From CAWGQN01 sp963824885 (GTDB lineage: Bacteria > Actinomycetota > Actinomycetes > Actinomycetales > Microbacteriaceae), in NCBI GenBank assembly GCA_963824885.1, contig CAWGQN010000010.1, positions 124,001-188,000 of the forward strand: DNA of 64,000 nt, given 5' to 3'. Both the position numbers and the translations under genes were made by a program. Position 1 is the first letter of the stretch. Each line of letters begins with the position of its first letter. A model generated the notes under the pieces. The model was given only the letters and a program-made list of their open reading frames with translations. It was not told the DNA's origin and searched no databases. Positions 9,217-19,202 of this stretch are shown here, piece by piece.

Positions 9217-11910
9217 GTGTCGGACAACGAAGAGCCTACCCTGCTTCTCATCGACGGTCACTCGCTCGCTTTTCGCGCGTTCTACGCGCTCCCCGTCGAG
9301 AGTTTTCAGAACCGCGATGGCCAGCACACCAACGCGATTCACGGGTTCATCGCGATGTTGTTGTTACTTTTGGCTCAAGAGAAACCCACGCATCTCGCGG
9401 TCGCATTCGATATTTCGCGCTATTCGTTTCGCACGCGCGAATACCCCGATTACAAAGGAACACGAGGCGAAACACCGCCTGAGTTCATCGGGCAAGTCCC
9501 CCTTCTCGAAGAAGCCCTTCACGCGATGAACATTGCGACACTGTCCAAAGAAGATTTTGAGGCCGATGATATTCTTGCGACTCTTGCGACACAAGGGGCT
9601 GAAAAGGGATTCCGCGTCTTGGTCGTTTCGGGTGATCGCGACGCCATTCAATTAGTCAATGATCGAGTGACGCTCCTCTACCCGGCGGCTCGGGGAGTGT
9701 CGGAACTCAAACGGTATGATCCCGAGTCCGTCTTCACGCGTTACGGAGTGACCCCCGAGAAGTATTCCGACGTCGCCGCCCTCGTCGGCGAAAAGAGCGA
9801 CAACCTCACAGGCATTGACAAGGTCGGAGAAAAGACCGCGGTTAAATGGATAACCACATACGGGAGCCTCGACGAGGTACTCAAGCACGCGGACGAAATC
9901 ACGGGCGTTGTTGGGCACAATCTGCGCGAACAAAAGAAGAACGCGATCCGAAATCGCACGCTTAATAGGTTGCGGACGGATGTGGAATTGCCACTCGGCC
10001 CTAACGACGTCGCTCGCAAGCCCATCGATGTCGACGCGGTACGAACCGTCTTCGACAAGCTTCAGTTCAAGACCCTTCTCAAGCGAGTTCTCGCAATTGC
10101 CGCGGCCGATCAGCCGCAAAAAGACGCCGTCGACGCGTCGGACTCGGACGACGCGAGCGTGACACGCGTCGACGATGCCGTGTGTCCGCCCGTCGTGCGG
10201 ACACTCGTCGATGAAGAGCTCGCGCACTGGCTCGCGGAAGCGTCGGCTTCAGGGACTCGCGCGCTCGCAATACAAATTGAGCATGATCGCGACACCGTCA
10301 CAGGTTTCGGCCTTTCGACGCGCCATGAATCGGCCTGGGTGCCATGGGCCGTCGGGCGGCCAGACTACGACGCCCTCACCGCGTGGCTCGCTAGTAACGC
10401 TCCGAAAATTATGTGCGACGCGAAACCACAACTCAAGGCCCTCGCAGCCAATGGGATCGAGCTGCACGGAATTGTTTTCGACACGCTCGTTGCCGTCGGG
10501 CTCATCCGAGCCGGGGCACCGCATTCCACTCTCGCGGATCAGGTGACGTCTGAACTCGGCGAACGCATCTCGGATGCCGATCCCACGCAACTCTTGCCAG
10601 AACATGAGCCGCTCAGCCCCGCGACAGAAGCGTGGTACGTGTGGCGACTCGAAGACGTCATGCGCCCCACCGTAATGGCGAGCTCAAAGGCCGTCTTCGA
10701 CGACATTGAACTGCCGCTCATTCCGGTCCTCGCCCGCATGGAACGGGCGGGTGTCGCGGTGAATCGGATGGCCCTCGCCACGCTGCGAGGCCGGTTGACC
10801 GAAAGCGCGGACCGCTTTGCGACTCGTGCATTTGCCGAAATTGGTCACGAGGTCAATCTTTCTTCGCCAAAACAACTGCAAGGCGTCCTCTTCGACGAAC
10901 TGAACATGCCGAAAACGCGCTCGATGAAAACCGGCTTTTCGACGGATGCCGCAGCGTTGACAGAGCTGCAGAACCGCAACCCGCACCCATTCCTCGAGCT
11001 TCTCCTTCAGCACCGCGACGCCGTCAAGCTGAAACAGATTATCGAGACTCTTGAACGAGCAGTCGGTGACGATGATCGGATTCACACGCGATACGACCAG
11101 GTCGGTACAAGCACGGGCCGCATTTCGTCGGCGGACCCAAATCTTCAAAACATTCCGGTGCGGACTGAGATCGGTCGCGAAATTCGCGCCGCGTTCGAGT
11201 GCGGCCCACAATTTGAAACGCTGCTGACCGCGGACTATTCACAAATAGAAATGCGCATTATGGCGCACTTGTCCGGTGACGCAGCTCTCATTGCCGCATT
11301 TGAGGCGGGAGAAGACCTGCATCGGGCGGTGGGAGCGCGAATTTACGGAGTCGCGCCGGCCGATGTTTCTGGCGAGATGCGTTCTCGCGTTAAGGCAATG
11401 TCGTACGGTCTCGCATACGGACTCAGCGCTTTTGGTCTATCTAAGCAATTGCGCATTAGCTCCGGTGAGGCGAAGCAGCTAATGACCGACTATTTTGAAC
11501 GATTTGGCGCGGTACGCGAGTACCTCCGCGACGTTGTTGAAAAGGCGCGCGTTGATGGCTTTACTGAAACCATTTTTCACCGGAGGAGACTATTTTCTGA
11601 TCTTTCCAGCTCAAATCGCCTCGCTCGGGACAACGCTGAGCGGGCTGCACTCAACGCTCCCATCCAGGGATCGGCCGCTGACATTATGAAGATCGCAATG
11701 ACGCACATTGACTCCGACATCTGTGCAAACGGTCTTGAATCCCGGATGCTCCTTCAGGTGCACGACGAATTGATCTTTGAGGTAGCCCCGGGTGAGTGGG
11801 ATACCGTGCGCTCAATTGTGGTCGACCGAATGTCGCACGCTGCGGAGCTCCGCGTCCCGCTCGACGTTCAGGTTGGACGTGGAGTGAATTGGGATCAAGC
11901 CGCGCACTGA
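9217..11910 (+). CDS. polA: DNA polymerase I
   Basis: The 897-residue repair and gap-filling polymerase. The N-terminal 5'-nuclease (about 1-290) starts LLLIDGHSLAFRAFYAL and includes GEKSDNLTGIDKVGEKTA. The middle 3'-5' exonuclease-like domain has LAIQIEHDR where active enzymes have an Asp-x-Glu pair, so proofreading is probably lost, as in other actinobacterial PolA. The polymerase domain has motif A (LLTADYSQIEMR, Asp673), motif B (RSRVKAMSYGLAYGLS) and motif C (QVHDELIFEV, Asp850-Glu851). The gene is divergent from the thioesterase and is followed by rpsA. Confidence 0.97.
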   Translation: MSDNEEPTLLLIDGHSLAFRAFYALPVESFQNRDGQHTNAIHGFIAMLLLLLAQEKPTHLAVAFDISRYSFRTREYPDYKGTRGETPPEFIGQVPLLEEALHAMNIATLSKEDFEADDILATLATQGAEKGFRVLVVSGDRDAIQLVNDRVTLLYPAARGVSELKRYDPESVFTRYGVTPEKYSDVAALVGEKSDNLTGIDKVGEKTAVKWITTYGSLDEVLKHADEITGVVGHNLREQKKNAIRNRTLNRLRTDVELPLGPNDVARKPIDVDAVRTVFDKLQFKTLLKRVLAIAAADQPQKDAVDASDSDDASVTRVDDAVCPPVVRTLVDEELAHWLAEASASGTRALAIQIEHDRDTVTGFGLSTRHESAWVPWAVGRPDYDALTAWLASNAPKIMCDAKPQLKALAANGIELHGIVFDTLVAVGLIRAGAPHSTLADQVTSELGERISDADPTQLLPEHEPLSPATEAWYVWRLEDVMRPTVMASSKAVFDDIELPLIPVLARMERAGVAVNRMALATLRGRLTESADRFATRAFAEIGHEVNLSSPKQLQGVLFDELNMPKTRSMKTGFSTDAAALTELQNRNPHPFLELLLQHRDAVKLKQIIETLERAVGDDDRIHTRYDQVGTSTGRISSADPNLQNIPVRTEIGREIRAAFECGPQFETLLTADYSQIEMRIMAHLSGDAALIAAFEAGEDLHRAVGARIYGVAPADVSGEMRSRVKAMSYGLAYGLSAFGLSKQLRISSGEAKQLMTDYFERFGAVREYLRDVVEKARVDGFTETIFHRRRLFSDLSSSNRLARDNAERAALNAPIQGSAADIMKIAMTHIDSDICANGLESRMLLQVHDELIFEVAPGEWDTVRSIVVDRMSHAAELRVPLDVQVGRGVNWDQAAH

Positions 11911-11951
11911 CAGCGTCCCGAGGTGCACACACGCAAGAAGCGACCAATTAG

Positions 11952-11981
11952 TTGCCGAAATCGCCAATATACCGCTAAACT
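11952..11981 (+). promoter_or_regulatory. Putative rpsA promoter
   Basis: TTGCCG at 11952-11957 and TAAACT at 11976-11981 are separated by 18 bases. The predicted start is near 11988, leaving a leader of about 100 bases before the rpsA ATG and placing the start inside the palindrome at 11987-12000. Confidence 0.45.
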
Positions 11982-11986
11982 GCAGC

Positions 11987-12000
11987 GTCACAATTGTGAC
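11987..12000. promoter_or_regulatory. 14-bp perfect palindrome in the rpsA leader
   Basis: GTCACAATTGTGAC is a perfect dyad, followed by four T residues. It lies directly after the putative -10 box, so it could be an operator at the transcription start. With no loop it would make a poor RNA hairpin. Confidence 0.5.
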
Positions 12001-12086
12001 TTTTCGTGTCCGCTGCCGGCCGCATGACAACGCTATCTTTGTGTGCGTCTGGCCTGACCTATGTCCGCACTGGAGCAAACACCTCA

Positions 12087-13538
12087 ATGACAACCACAAC
12101 GACCGATAAGGCAACCAAGCAGGTCGCAATCAATGACATCGGCACTGCTGACGATTTTCTTGCCGCGGTCGAACAAACGCTGAAGTTTTTCAATGACGGA
12201 GACATGATCGAAGGGGTCGTCGTCAAAATCGACCGAGACGAAGTTCTCCTCGATGTGGGTTACAAGACAGAGGGAGTAATTCCCTCCCGCGAGCTATCGA
12301 TCAAGCACGATGTTGATCCGAGTGACGAAGTGGGCGTCGGCGACACCGTAGAAGCTCTTGTCCTTCAAAAAGAAGACAAAGAGGGTCGCCTGATTCTTTC
12401 CAAAAAGCGCGCGCAATACGAGCGCGCGTGGGGAGATATCGAAAAGATCAAAGAGTCCGACGGCGTCGTCGTCGGAACGGTCATCGAAGTCGTCAAGGGT
12501 GGCCTCATTGTCGATATTCGGCTCCGTGGCTTCCTTCCCGCATCGCTCATAGAGCTTCGCCGTGTGCGCGATCTTACGCCGTATCTCGGCCAAGAGATCG
12601 AAGCAAAAGTGCTCGAACTCGACAAAAATCGTAACAACGTGGTGCTCTCTCGCCGCGCTCTTCTCGAACAGACGCAAAGCGAAAGCCGCACGACATTCTT
12701 GAACAATCTGCACAAGGGCCAAGTCCGCAAGGGCAGTGTTTCGTCAATCGTGAACTTTGGTGCCTTCATCGACTTGGGCGGTGTCGACGGCCTGGTTCAC
12801 GTATCAGAACTCTCCTGGAAGCACATTGAACACGCGAGTGAGGTCGTCGAACTCGGCCAAGAGGTCGCGGTTGAAATCCTTGAGGTTGATCTTGAACGCG
12901 AGCGCGTTTCGCTGTCCCTCAAGGCAACGCAAGAAGACCCGTGGCAGCGTTTCGCACGCACGCACGCAATCGGTCAAGTGACGCGCGGCCACGTCACCAA
13001 ACTTGTTCCTTTCGGTGCATTTGTTCGCGTCGCGGATGGCATCGAGGGCCTCGTTCACATTTCTGAACTCTCCAGCAAGCACGTCGAGCTCGCCGAACAA
13101 GTCGTTTCGGTCGGTCAAGAAATGTTTGTCAAGGTCATTGATATCGATCTTGAACGGCGACGCATTTCTCTCAGTCTCAAACAAGCCAATGAAGGCGTCG
13201 ACCCCGAGGGAACGGAGTTCGATCCGGCCCTGTACGGTATGCTCACCGAGTACGACGAACAGGGCAACTACAAATACCCCGATGGCTTCGATCAAGAGAC
13301 CAACGAGTGGCGCGAAGGATTTGATTCTCAACGCGAAAAGTGGGAGCAAGACTACTCCGCGGCTCAAGAGCAATGGGAAGCTCACAAGAAGCAAGTTGCT
13401 CAAGGAATCGAAGAAGACGCGCATGCACCCGCTTCGGTCAATGATGATTCGAGTTCGAGCGATGTCTCAAGTTCCGGAACTCTCGCTGACGACGAATCAC
13501 TCGCGGCATTGCGGGAGAAGCTTTCGGGCAAGGACTAG
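12087..13538 (+). CDS. rpsA: 30S ribosomal protein S1
   Basis: This 483-residue protein binds mRNA on the 30S subunit. It has four S1 (OB-fold) repeats, the usual number in actinobacteria against six in E. coli: about 32-105, 120-190, 205-275 and 290-360. The last two carry the clear signatures VNFGAFIDLGGVDGLVHVSE and VPFGAFVRVADGIEGLVHIS. The C-terminal tail of about 110 residues is acidic with no recognisable domain. The start MTTTTTDKATKQVAIND was chosen because the open frame upstream is not S1-like and TGGAG lies before it. polA precedes it and coaE follows, as in Mycobacterium. Confidence 0.96.
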   Translation: MTTTTTDKATKQVAINDIGTADDFLAAVEQTLKFFNDGDMIEGVVVKIDRDEVLLDVGYKTEGVIPSRELSIKHDVDPSDEVGVGDTVEALVLQKEDKEGRLILSKKRAQYERAWGDIEKIKESDGVVVGTVIEVVKGGLIVDIRLRGFLPASLIELRRVRDLTPYLGQEIEAKVLELDKNRNNVVLSRRALLEQTQSESRTTFLNNLHKGQVRKGSVSSIVNFGAFIDLGGVDGLVHVSELSWKHIEHASEVVELGQEVAVEILEVDLERERVSLSLKATQEDPWQRFARTHAIGQVTRGHVTKLVPFGAFVRVADGIEGLVHISELSSKHVELAEQVVSVGQEMFVKVIDIDLERRRISLSLKQANEGVDPEGTEFDPALYGMLTEYDEQGNYKYPDGFDQETNEWREGFDSQREKWEQDYSAAQEQWEAHKKQVAQGIEEDAHAPASVNDDSSSSDVSSSGTLADDESLAALREKLSGKD

Positions 13539-13600
13539 CAATAGCGAGTCGTGCTTCGGTGCGCGCGGTCACACCGTTCGTTTGCACGACGTTGGCCCAT

Positions 13601-13606
13601 TAGCAT
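13601..13606 (+). promoter_or_regulatory. Putative -10 element of a leaderless coaE promoter
   Basis: TAGCAT ends six bases before the coaE GTG. No Shine-Dalgarno sequence is visible. Confidence 0.4.
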
Positions 13607-13612
13607 GAGTTC

Positions 13613-14218
13613 GTGCAACTGATCGGACTCACCGGCGGAATCGCGTCGGGCAAATCGACGGTGGCAAGACGATTGGCCCATCACGGCGCCCTCATTATCG
13701 ATGCCGATCAATTGGCGCGCGACGTCGTCGAACCGGGGAGCCACACTCTTGACGCAATCCATCGGCGGTTCGGCGATTCAGTCATTGCGCCAGACGGCTC
13801 CCTCAACCGATCCGCACTCGGAGCACGTGTTTTTGCGAGCGCGGCGGACCGCAAGGAGCTCAATAAAATCACCCACCCCGCCGTGTGGGAGCGAGCCCGC
13901 GAACTCATTGAAGCCGCGCAAGCGCACAACCCACACGCAATTGTGGTGTACGACGTTCCCTTGCTCGTTGAAGGCGAAAACCACCGCGCAATTGATTTCA
14001 GCCTTGTCGTCGTCACCCGCGCAGACTGGCAAACGCGATTGGACCGCCTCGTTCGATTGCGCGGGATGAGTCCGCGCGAAGCGACAGCGCGACTCAAGGC
14101 TCAAGCGAGCGACGTCGAACGCGCCGCGGTGGCCGATGTTGTCATCAATACTCGCGGAACACTCCAGGAAACACACCGCCAGGTTGACGCCCTCTGGAGG
14201 CGCCTCGAGAAGAGGTGA
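13613..14218 (+). CDS. coaE: Dephospho-CoA kinase
   Basis: This enzyme catalyses the last step of coenzyme A synthesis, phosphorylating the 3'-hydroxyl of dephospho-CoA with ATP. It is 201 residues, the normal length for a single-domain enzyme; it lacks the C-terminal UPF0157 extension seen in mycobacterial CoaE. The P-loop GLTGGIASGKSTVAR spans about residues 4-18. DADQLARDVVEPG and the late VVVTRADWQTRLDRLVRLRG (lid arginines) match the family. The GTG start fits leaderless expression. It stands between rpsA and uvrB, its usual actinobacterial place. Confidence 0.95.
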   Translation: MQLIGLTGGIASGKSTVARRLAHHGALIIDADQLARDVVEPGSHTLDAIHRRFGDSVIAPDGSLNRSALGARVFASAADRKELNKITHPAVWERARELIEAAQAHNPHAIVVYDVPLLVEGENHRAIDFSLVVVTRADWQTRLDRLVRLRGMSPREATARLKAQASDVERAAVADVVINTRGTLQETHRQVDALWRRLEKR

Positions 14219-14259
14219 GTCGTGCCCTCACACTCAGGCACGCGCAATGCTGCGCTGCT

Positions 14260-14265
14260 TAGACT
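14260..14265 (+). promoter_or_regulatory. Putative -10 element of a leaderless uvrB promoter
   Basis: TAGACT lies six bases before the uvrB ATG and no ribosome-binding site is present. I see no clear LexA (SOS) box of the GAAC-N4-GTTC type in the 50 bases before it. Confidence 0.45.
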
Positions 14266-14271
14266 TGAAAC

Positions 14272-16347
14272 ATGGAACCGACGCGCTCAGTGCGACCATT
14301 GACGGTCGTAAGCGATTTCGTTCCCAGCGGCGACCAACCAGCGGCAATTGCAGACTTGACCGGGAGAATCAATGCGGGAGAGACCGATGTCGTGCTCTTG
14401 GGGGCCACGGGAACCGGAAAATCAGCGACGGTAGCGTGGTTGGTCGAGGCCGTGCAGCGCCCCACCCTCGTGCTTGCGCACAATAAAACTCTTGCCGCGC
14501 AGCTCGCGAATGAGTTTCGCGAGCTGTTTCCCAATAACGCGGTTGAATACTTCGTCTCGTATTACGACTACTACCAGCCCGAAGCCTACGTTCCGCAATC
14601 CGATACGTTCATCGAAAAAGACAGTTCAATCAATGCCGAGGTCGAACGACTCAGGCACTCAACCACCAACTCGCTCTTGAGTCGACGCGACGTCATCGTC
14701 GTATCGACCGTCTCGTGTATTTACGGTCTGGGTGCACCAGAACAGTATCTCAATGCCATGGTCGCTCTTCAGGTTGGGCAGGTCATTAATCGCGAATCGC
14801 TGATCCGTAAGTTTGTGGCGATGCAGTACGCGCGAAACGACGTCGATTTTTCGCGCGGCACATTTCGCGTACGTGGCGACACAATCGAAATTATTCCCGT
14901 CTACGAAGAACTTGCCGTGCGCATTGAAATGTTTGGCGACGAAATTGAAGCGCTGCACAGCTTGCACCCGGTCACGGGGGAAACGGTTCGTTCCCTCGAC
15001 GCGGTTTCGGTTTTTCCCGGTTCCCACTATGTGGCGAGTTCGGATGTTATCGCGCGCGCGATCACGACCATTCAAACCGAATTGCATGATCGACTCCTTG
15101 TCTTCGAGCGCGAGGGCAAGCTTCTCGAGAAACAGCGTCTTGAAATGCGCACGGCCTTTGACGTTGAGATGATGGAGCAAATTGGTTTTTGCTCGGGCAT
15201 CGAAAATTATTCTCGTCACATTGACGCTCGCAAACCGGGCGAAGCGCCCCACTGCTTGCTTGATTATTTTCCGGACGATTTTCTTGTTGTTATTGACGAG
15301 TCGCACGTTACTGTGCCACAAATTGGTGCCATGCACGAAGGCGACGCATCGCGCAAACGCACTCTTGTCGAACACGGATTTCGCTTGCCGAGCGCACTCG
15401 ACAACCGGCCACTGACGTGGAGCGAATTCCGTGATCGCGTCGGACAGACCGTCTATCTCTCGGCGACACCTGGCAAATATGAACTCGGAGTCGCCGACGG
15501 TATCGTCGAGCAAATCATTCGTCCCACGGGTCTCATCGATCCACGAGTTGTCGTCAAGCCGACGACCGGCCAAATCGACGATCTTCACGAGGAAATTCGA
15601 TTGCGGGCTGCGCGCGATGAGCGCGTGCTCGTGACGACGCTGACAAAGAAGATGGCGGAAAAGCTCACCGATTTCCTCGCCGATGCGGGTGTGCGTGTGC
15701 GCTATTTGCATTCGGACGTCGATACACTGCGTCGAGTCGAATTACTGACGGAACTTCGCGCGGGAGTCTATGACGTGCTTGTCGGCATCAATTTGCTTCG
15801 GGAAGGCCTCGATCTTCCCGAAGTGTCGCTCGTGGCGATCTTGGATGCCGATAAAGAAGGCTTCTTGCGCTCGTCGACATCGCTCATTCAAACGATTGGT
15901 CGTGCAGCTCGAAACGTCTCGGGCGAAGTGCACATGTACGCCGATATCGTGACTGCCTCGATGGCCCGAGCAATAGAAGAAACGACGCGGCGCCGTGAAA
16001 AACAAATTGCATACAATGTCGAACACAAAATCGATCCTCAACCGCTCCGCAAACGCATTGCAGACATAACTGCCATGCTCGCGCGCGAGAATGAAGACAC
16101 GCAACGCCTCCTATCGTCACGTGATGATCGCTCCCGCGCGTCAGCGTCAAACGTTCAGCGCGGTGGAATCGCGGCCGCCGGCGCCGAAAGCCTTGAGGAA
16201 ATCATTTCGGATTTGACACAGCAAATGCTCGCGGCGGCCGATGGCCTCAAATTTGAGCTCGCAGCGCGTTTGCGAGATGAAGTCTCTGACCTCAAGCACG
16301 AGCTGCGCCAGATGGAAAAGACCGGGCATGTCACCGTCAAAAAATAA
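14272..16347 (+). CDS. uvrB: Excinuclease ABC subunit B
   Basis: UvrB is the damage-verifying helicase of nucleotide excision repair; it is loaded by UvrA and then recruits UvrC. It is 691 residues, full length. The Walker A motif GATGTGKS is at 44-51. The damage-probing beta-hairpin region reads YFVSYYDYYQPEAYVP, the DEAD-like box is VVIDESHV, and the helicase C-terminal motif is TIGRAARN. The UVR motif at the C-terminus (DLTQQMLAAADGLKFELAAR) docks with UvrC. The last 20 bases overlap the uvrA start. Confidence 0.97.
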   Translation: MEPTRSVRPLTVVSDFVPSGDQPAAIADLTGRINAGETDVVLLGATGTGKSATVAWLVEAVQRPTLVLAHNKTLAAQLANEFRELFPNNAVEYFVSYYDYYQPEAYVPQSDTFIEKDSSINAEVERLRHSTTNSLLSRRDVIVVSTVSCIYGLGAPEQYLNAMVALQVGQVINRESLIRKFVAMQYARNDVDFSRGTFRVRGDTIEIIPVYEELAVRIEMFGDEIEALHSLHPVTGETVRSLDAVSVFPGSHYVASSDVIARAITTIQTELHDRLLVFEREGKLLEKQRLEMRTAFDVEMMEQIGFCSGIENYSRHIDARKPGEAPHCLLDYFPDDFLVVIDESHVTVPQIGAMHEGDASRKRTLVEHGFRLPSALDNRPLTWSEFRDRVGQTVYLSATPGKYELGVADGIVEQIIRPTGLIDPRVVVKPTTGQIDDLHEEIRLRAARDERVLVTTLTKKMAEKLTDFLADAGVRVRYLHSDVDTLRRVELLTELRAGVYDVLVGINLLREGLDLPEVSLVAILDADKEGFLRSSTSLIQTIGRAARNVSGEVHMYADIVTASMARAIEETTRRREKQIAYNVEHKIDPQPLRKRIADITAMLARENEDTQRLLSSRDDRSRASASNVQRGGIAAAGAESLEEIISDLTQQMLAAADGLKFELAARLRDEVSDLKHELRQMEKTGHVTVKK

Positions 16348-16948
16348 TTCTGAATCAACGCTGAGGGTTCAAGGCGCGCGCGTTCACAATCTCCGGAACA
16401 TCGATTTGGAGATTCCTCGAAATTCACTCGTTGTCTTTACCGGGTTGAGTGGCTCCGGAAAGTCTTCGCTCGCGTTTGACACCATTTTTGCTGAGGGTCA
16501 GCGGCGATACGTGGAGTCGCTTTCGGCGTACGCGCGCCAGTTCCTTGGACAAGTTGATCGGCCCGACGTCGATTTTATCGAAGGCCTTTCACCGGCCGTC
16601 TCAATCGATCAAAAATCGACCAACCGAAACCCGCGCTCGACCGTGGGAACGATCACTGAAATATACGACTACATGCGACTCTTGTGGGCGCGAGTGGGTA
16701 TTCCACACTGCCCCGTATGTGGCGAACGGATTCTGCGGCAGACCGTGCAACAAATCGCCGATCAACTCATGGAGCTCGAAGCGGGAACTCGTTATCACGT
16801 GCTCAGTCCGATAGTGACACAAAGAAAAGGTGAGTTCGTTGATCTATTGAAAGAACTCGCAGCGGCCGGATACTCCCGAGCAATCGTCGATGGGAATCAG
16901 GTTCAGTTGACCGATCCTCCCGTCTTTAAAGAAACAGATCAAACATGA
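16328..16948 (+). pseudogene. uvrA: UvrA excinuclease, 5' part before a frameshift
   Basis: This frame encodes about 206 residues of the UvrA N-terminus: MSPSKNNSESTLRVQGARVH, Walker A GLSGSGKS at 39-46, and QRRYVESLSAYARQFLGQ. It runs normally to QLTDPPV and then breaks at FKETDQT-stop. The UvrA sequence continues in the next forward frame as LKKQIKHDIAVVVDRLV, so one extra T in the run at 16925-16927 explains the break; dropping it would give PPVLKKQIKHD. The start overlaps uvrB by 20 bases. Either the gene is truly broken or the assembly carries a one-base error; the high conservation on both sides favours an error or a very recent mutation. Confidence 0.85.
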
Positions 16949-16973
16949 CATTGCCGTCGTCGTTGATCGGCTC

Positions 16974-19202
16974 GTGTCGTCCGGCGAGATTCTCGGTCGG
17001 CTCACAGACTCGCTTGAAACCGCGCTTAAGCTCGCCGATGGCCTTGTCACGATCGAATTTGTTGACCCAAATTCGCGCGAAGCGCGACGAACATATTCCG
17101 AAAAACTCTCGTGCCCCAACGGACATCCGATCACCCTCACCGAAATTGAACCGCGCACTTTTTCATTCAATGCGCCATTTGGAGCGTGTCCAGAGTGCTC
17201 CGGGTTGGGAACCCGCATGTCGGTCGATACCGATCTGCTCCTCGGCGATCCTGAGCGCAGTATCTCCGACGGTGTCATCGTCCCGTGGACCACTCAAGGT
17301 AAAGGGCTTTTCAACTACTACGAGAAGCTTCTGATCGGATTGACCCGTGACCTCGATTTCTCGCTCGACACGCCGTGGAAAAACCTGTCTGATGACGTCC
17401 GCGACGCGGTCTTGCACGGCAATAATTTTGACGTTCGAGTCAAGTGGAAGAATCGCTACGGTCGAAACCTGAGCTACACGTCGGGGTTCGAAGGAGTAGT
17501 TCCTTACATTGAGCGCCAATATGCACAATCGGAAACCGATAGTCAACGTAAGCGTTGGTCGGAATATTTGCGAGAGATTCCGTGCTCTTTGTGTGAGGGC
17601 AAACGGCTCAAACCCGACGTGCTTGCGGTCCTCATCAATAATAAAAACATTGCCGATATTAGCGAGCTCAGCCTGACCGATGCGCGTACCTTTATGGAAC
17701 AACTCACCCTCACGGATCGTGAGGCCGCGATCGCTGCTCAAGTCCTTCGAGAAATCAAAGTGCGGCTCGATTTTCTCGTCGAGGTCGGTCTCAATTACCT
17801 GAGTCTGGCGCGCGCGTCGGCAACACTGTCTGGCGGCGAAGCCCAACGAATTCGCCTCGCAACGCAAATTGGGTCGGGGTTAACCGGAGTCCTTTACGTC
17901 CTCGACGAACCCAGCATCGGACTTCACCAACGCGACAATCGCCGACTCATCGAGACGCTTGTTGCCCTTCGCGACCTCGGCAACACGCTCATCGTGGTCG
18001 AACACGATGAGGACACGATCAAAGCCGCGGACTGGATAGTCGATATTGGCCCCGGTGCGGGCGTCCACGGAGGAAAAATTGTACACTCCGGTTCGTACGA
18101 CGAACTCGTCGCCAACACCGCGTCTCTCACGGGAGACTATCTGGCGAGGCGAGTCGAGATTGAAAAACCCCGCACTCGCCGTGCGATCAATTCCGCGCGC
18201 GCCATTTCGGTGGCTGGCGCGCGAGCTAACAACCTCAAAAACGTCACCGTCGACTTTCCCCTCGGCGTGTTTATCGCGGTCACGGGAGTGAGCGGCTCTG
18301 GCAAGTCATCGCTTGTCAACGACATCCTGTATCGAGTCCTGGCAAATCAACTCAACGGAGCGCGAAACGTGCCCGGAAAGCACTCTCGCGTTACGGGTCT
18401 CGAACACCTCGACAAGGTCGTTCACGTCAACCAAAACCCGATAGGCCGCACGCCGCGATCAAACGCAGCAACGTACACGGGGGTATTTGATCGGGTGCGT
18501 ACCCTCTTCGCGGAGACGACCGAAGCCAAAGTGCGCGGGTATCTTCCCGGACGTTTTAGTTTTAACGTGAAGGGGGGTCGATGCGAGGCGTGCGCGGGCG
18601 ACGGAACCATCACGATCGAAATGAATTTTCTCCCCGACGTCTACGTTGCTTGCGAAGTGTGTCACGGGGCACGCTACAACCGTGACACCTTGCAAGTGCA
18701 CTACAAGGGGAAGAACATTGCTGAAGTCCTCGCACTCCCGATTGCCGAAGCAGCCGACTTTTTTGAACCAATATCTGCAATTCACCGCTACCTCAAAACC
18801 CTCGTCGATGTCGGGCTCGGTTACGTGCAACTTGGCCAAAGCGCCACGACGCTCTCGGGTGGCGAAGCACAGCGCGTCAAATTGTCGACCGAGTTGCAAA
18901 AACGATCAAACGGTCGAAGTGTTTACGTTCTCGACGAACCAACGACGGGGCTCCATTTTGAAGACGTTCGCAAACTATTACTCGTGTTGAACGCCCTCGT
19001 CGACAAGGGAAACACCGTTATTGTCATCGAACACAATCTCGATGTGATTAAGTCGGCCGATTGGCTTATCGACCTCGGTCCCGAGGGGGGAGCGGGCGGC
19101 GGAACCGTGCTCGCGGTTGGAACGCCAGAGCGTGTCTCTCGAGTGAAGAAAAGCTACACCGGGCGCTTCCTCAAGGAACTCCTCACCGGAGCCGGGCCGT
19201 GA
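16974..19202 (+). pseudogene. uvrA: UvrA excinuclease, 3' part after a frameshift
   Basis: This holds the remaining UvrA: the first zinc site (CPNGHP through CPECSG), the first ABC signature (LSGGEAQRIRLATQ) with DEPSIGLHQRDN, the second Walker A (GVSGSGKSS), the zinc finger CEACAGDG/CEVCHG, and the second signature LSGGEAQRVKLSTELQ with DEPTTGLHFED. The in-frame match extends upstream to about 16926, so the GTG at 16974 is only the first start-like codon and has no ribosome site. Alone it would lack the first Walker A. The stop overlaps the uvrC GTG as GTGA. UvrA is the ATPase that finds bulky DNA damage and loads UvrB. Confidence 0.85.

Noticed and set aside
16920..16950. Programmed frameshift in uvrA
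   Set aside because: The site lacks a slow or stop codon of the prfB type at the shift, and uvrA is not known to use recoding. A sequence error or mutation is simpler.
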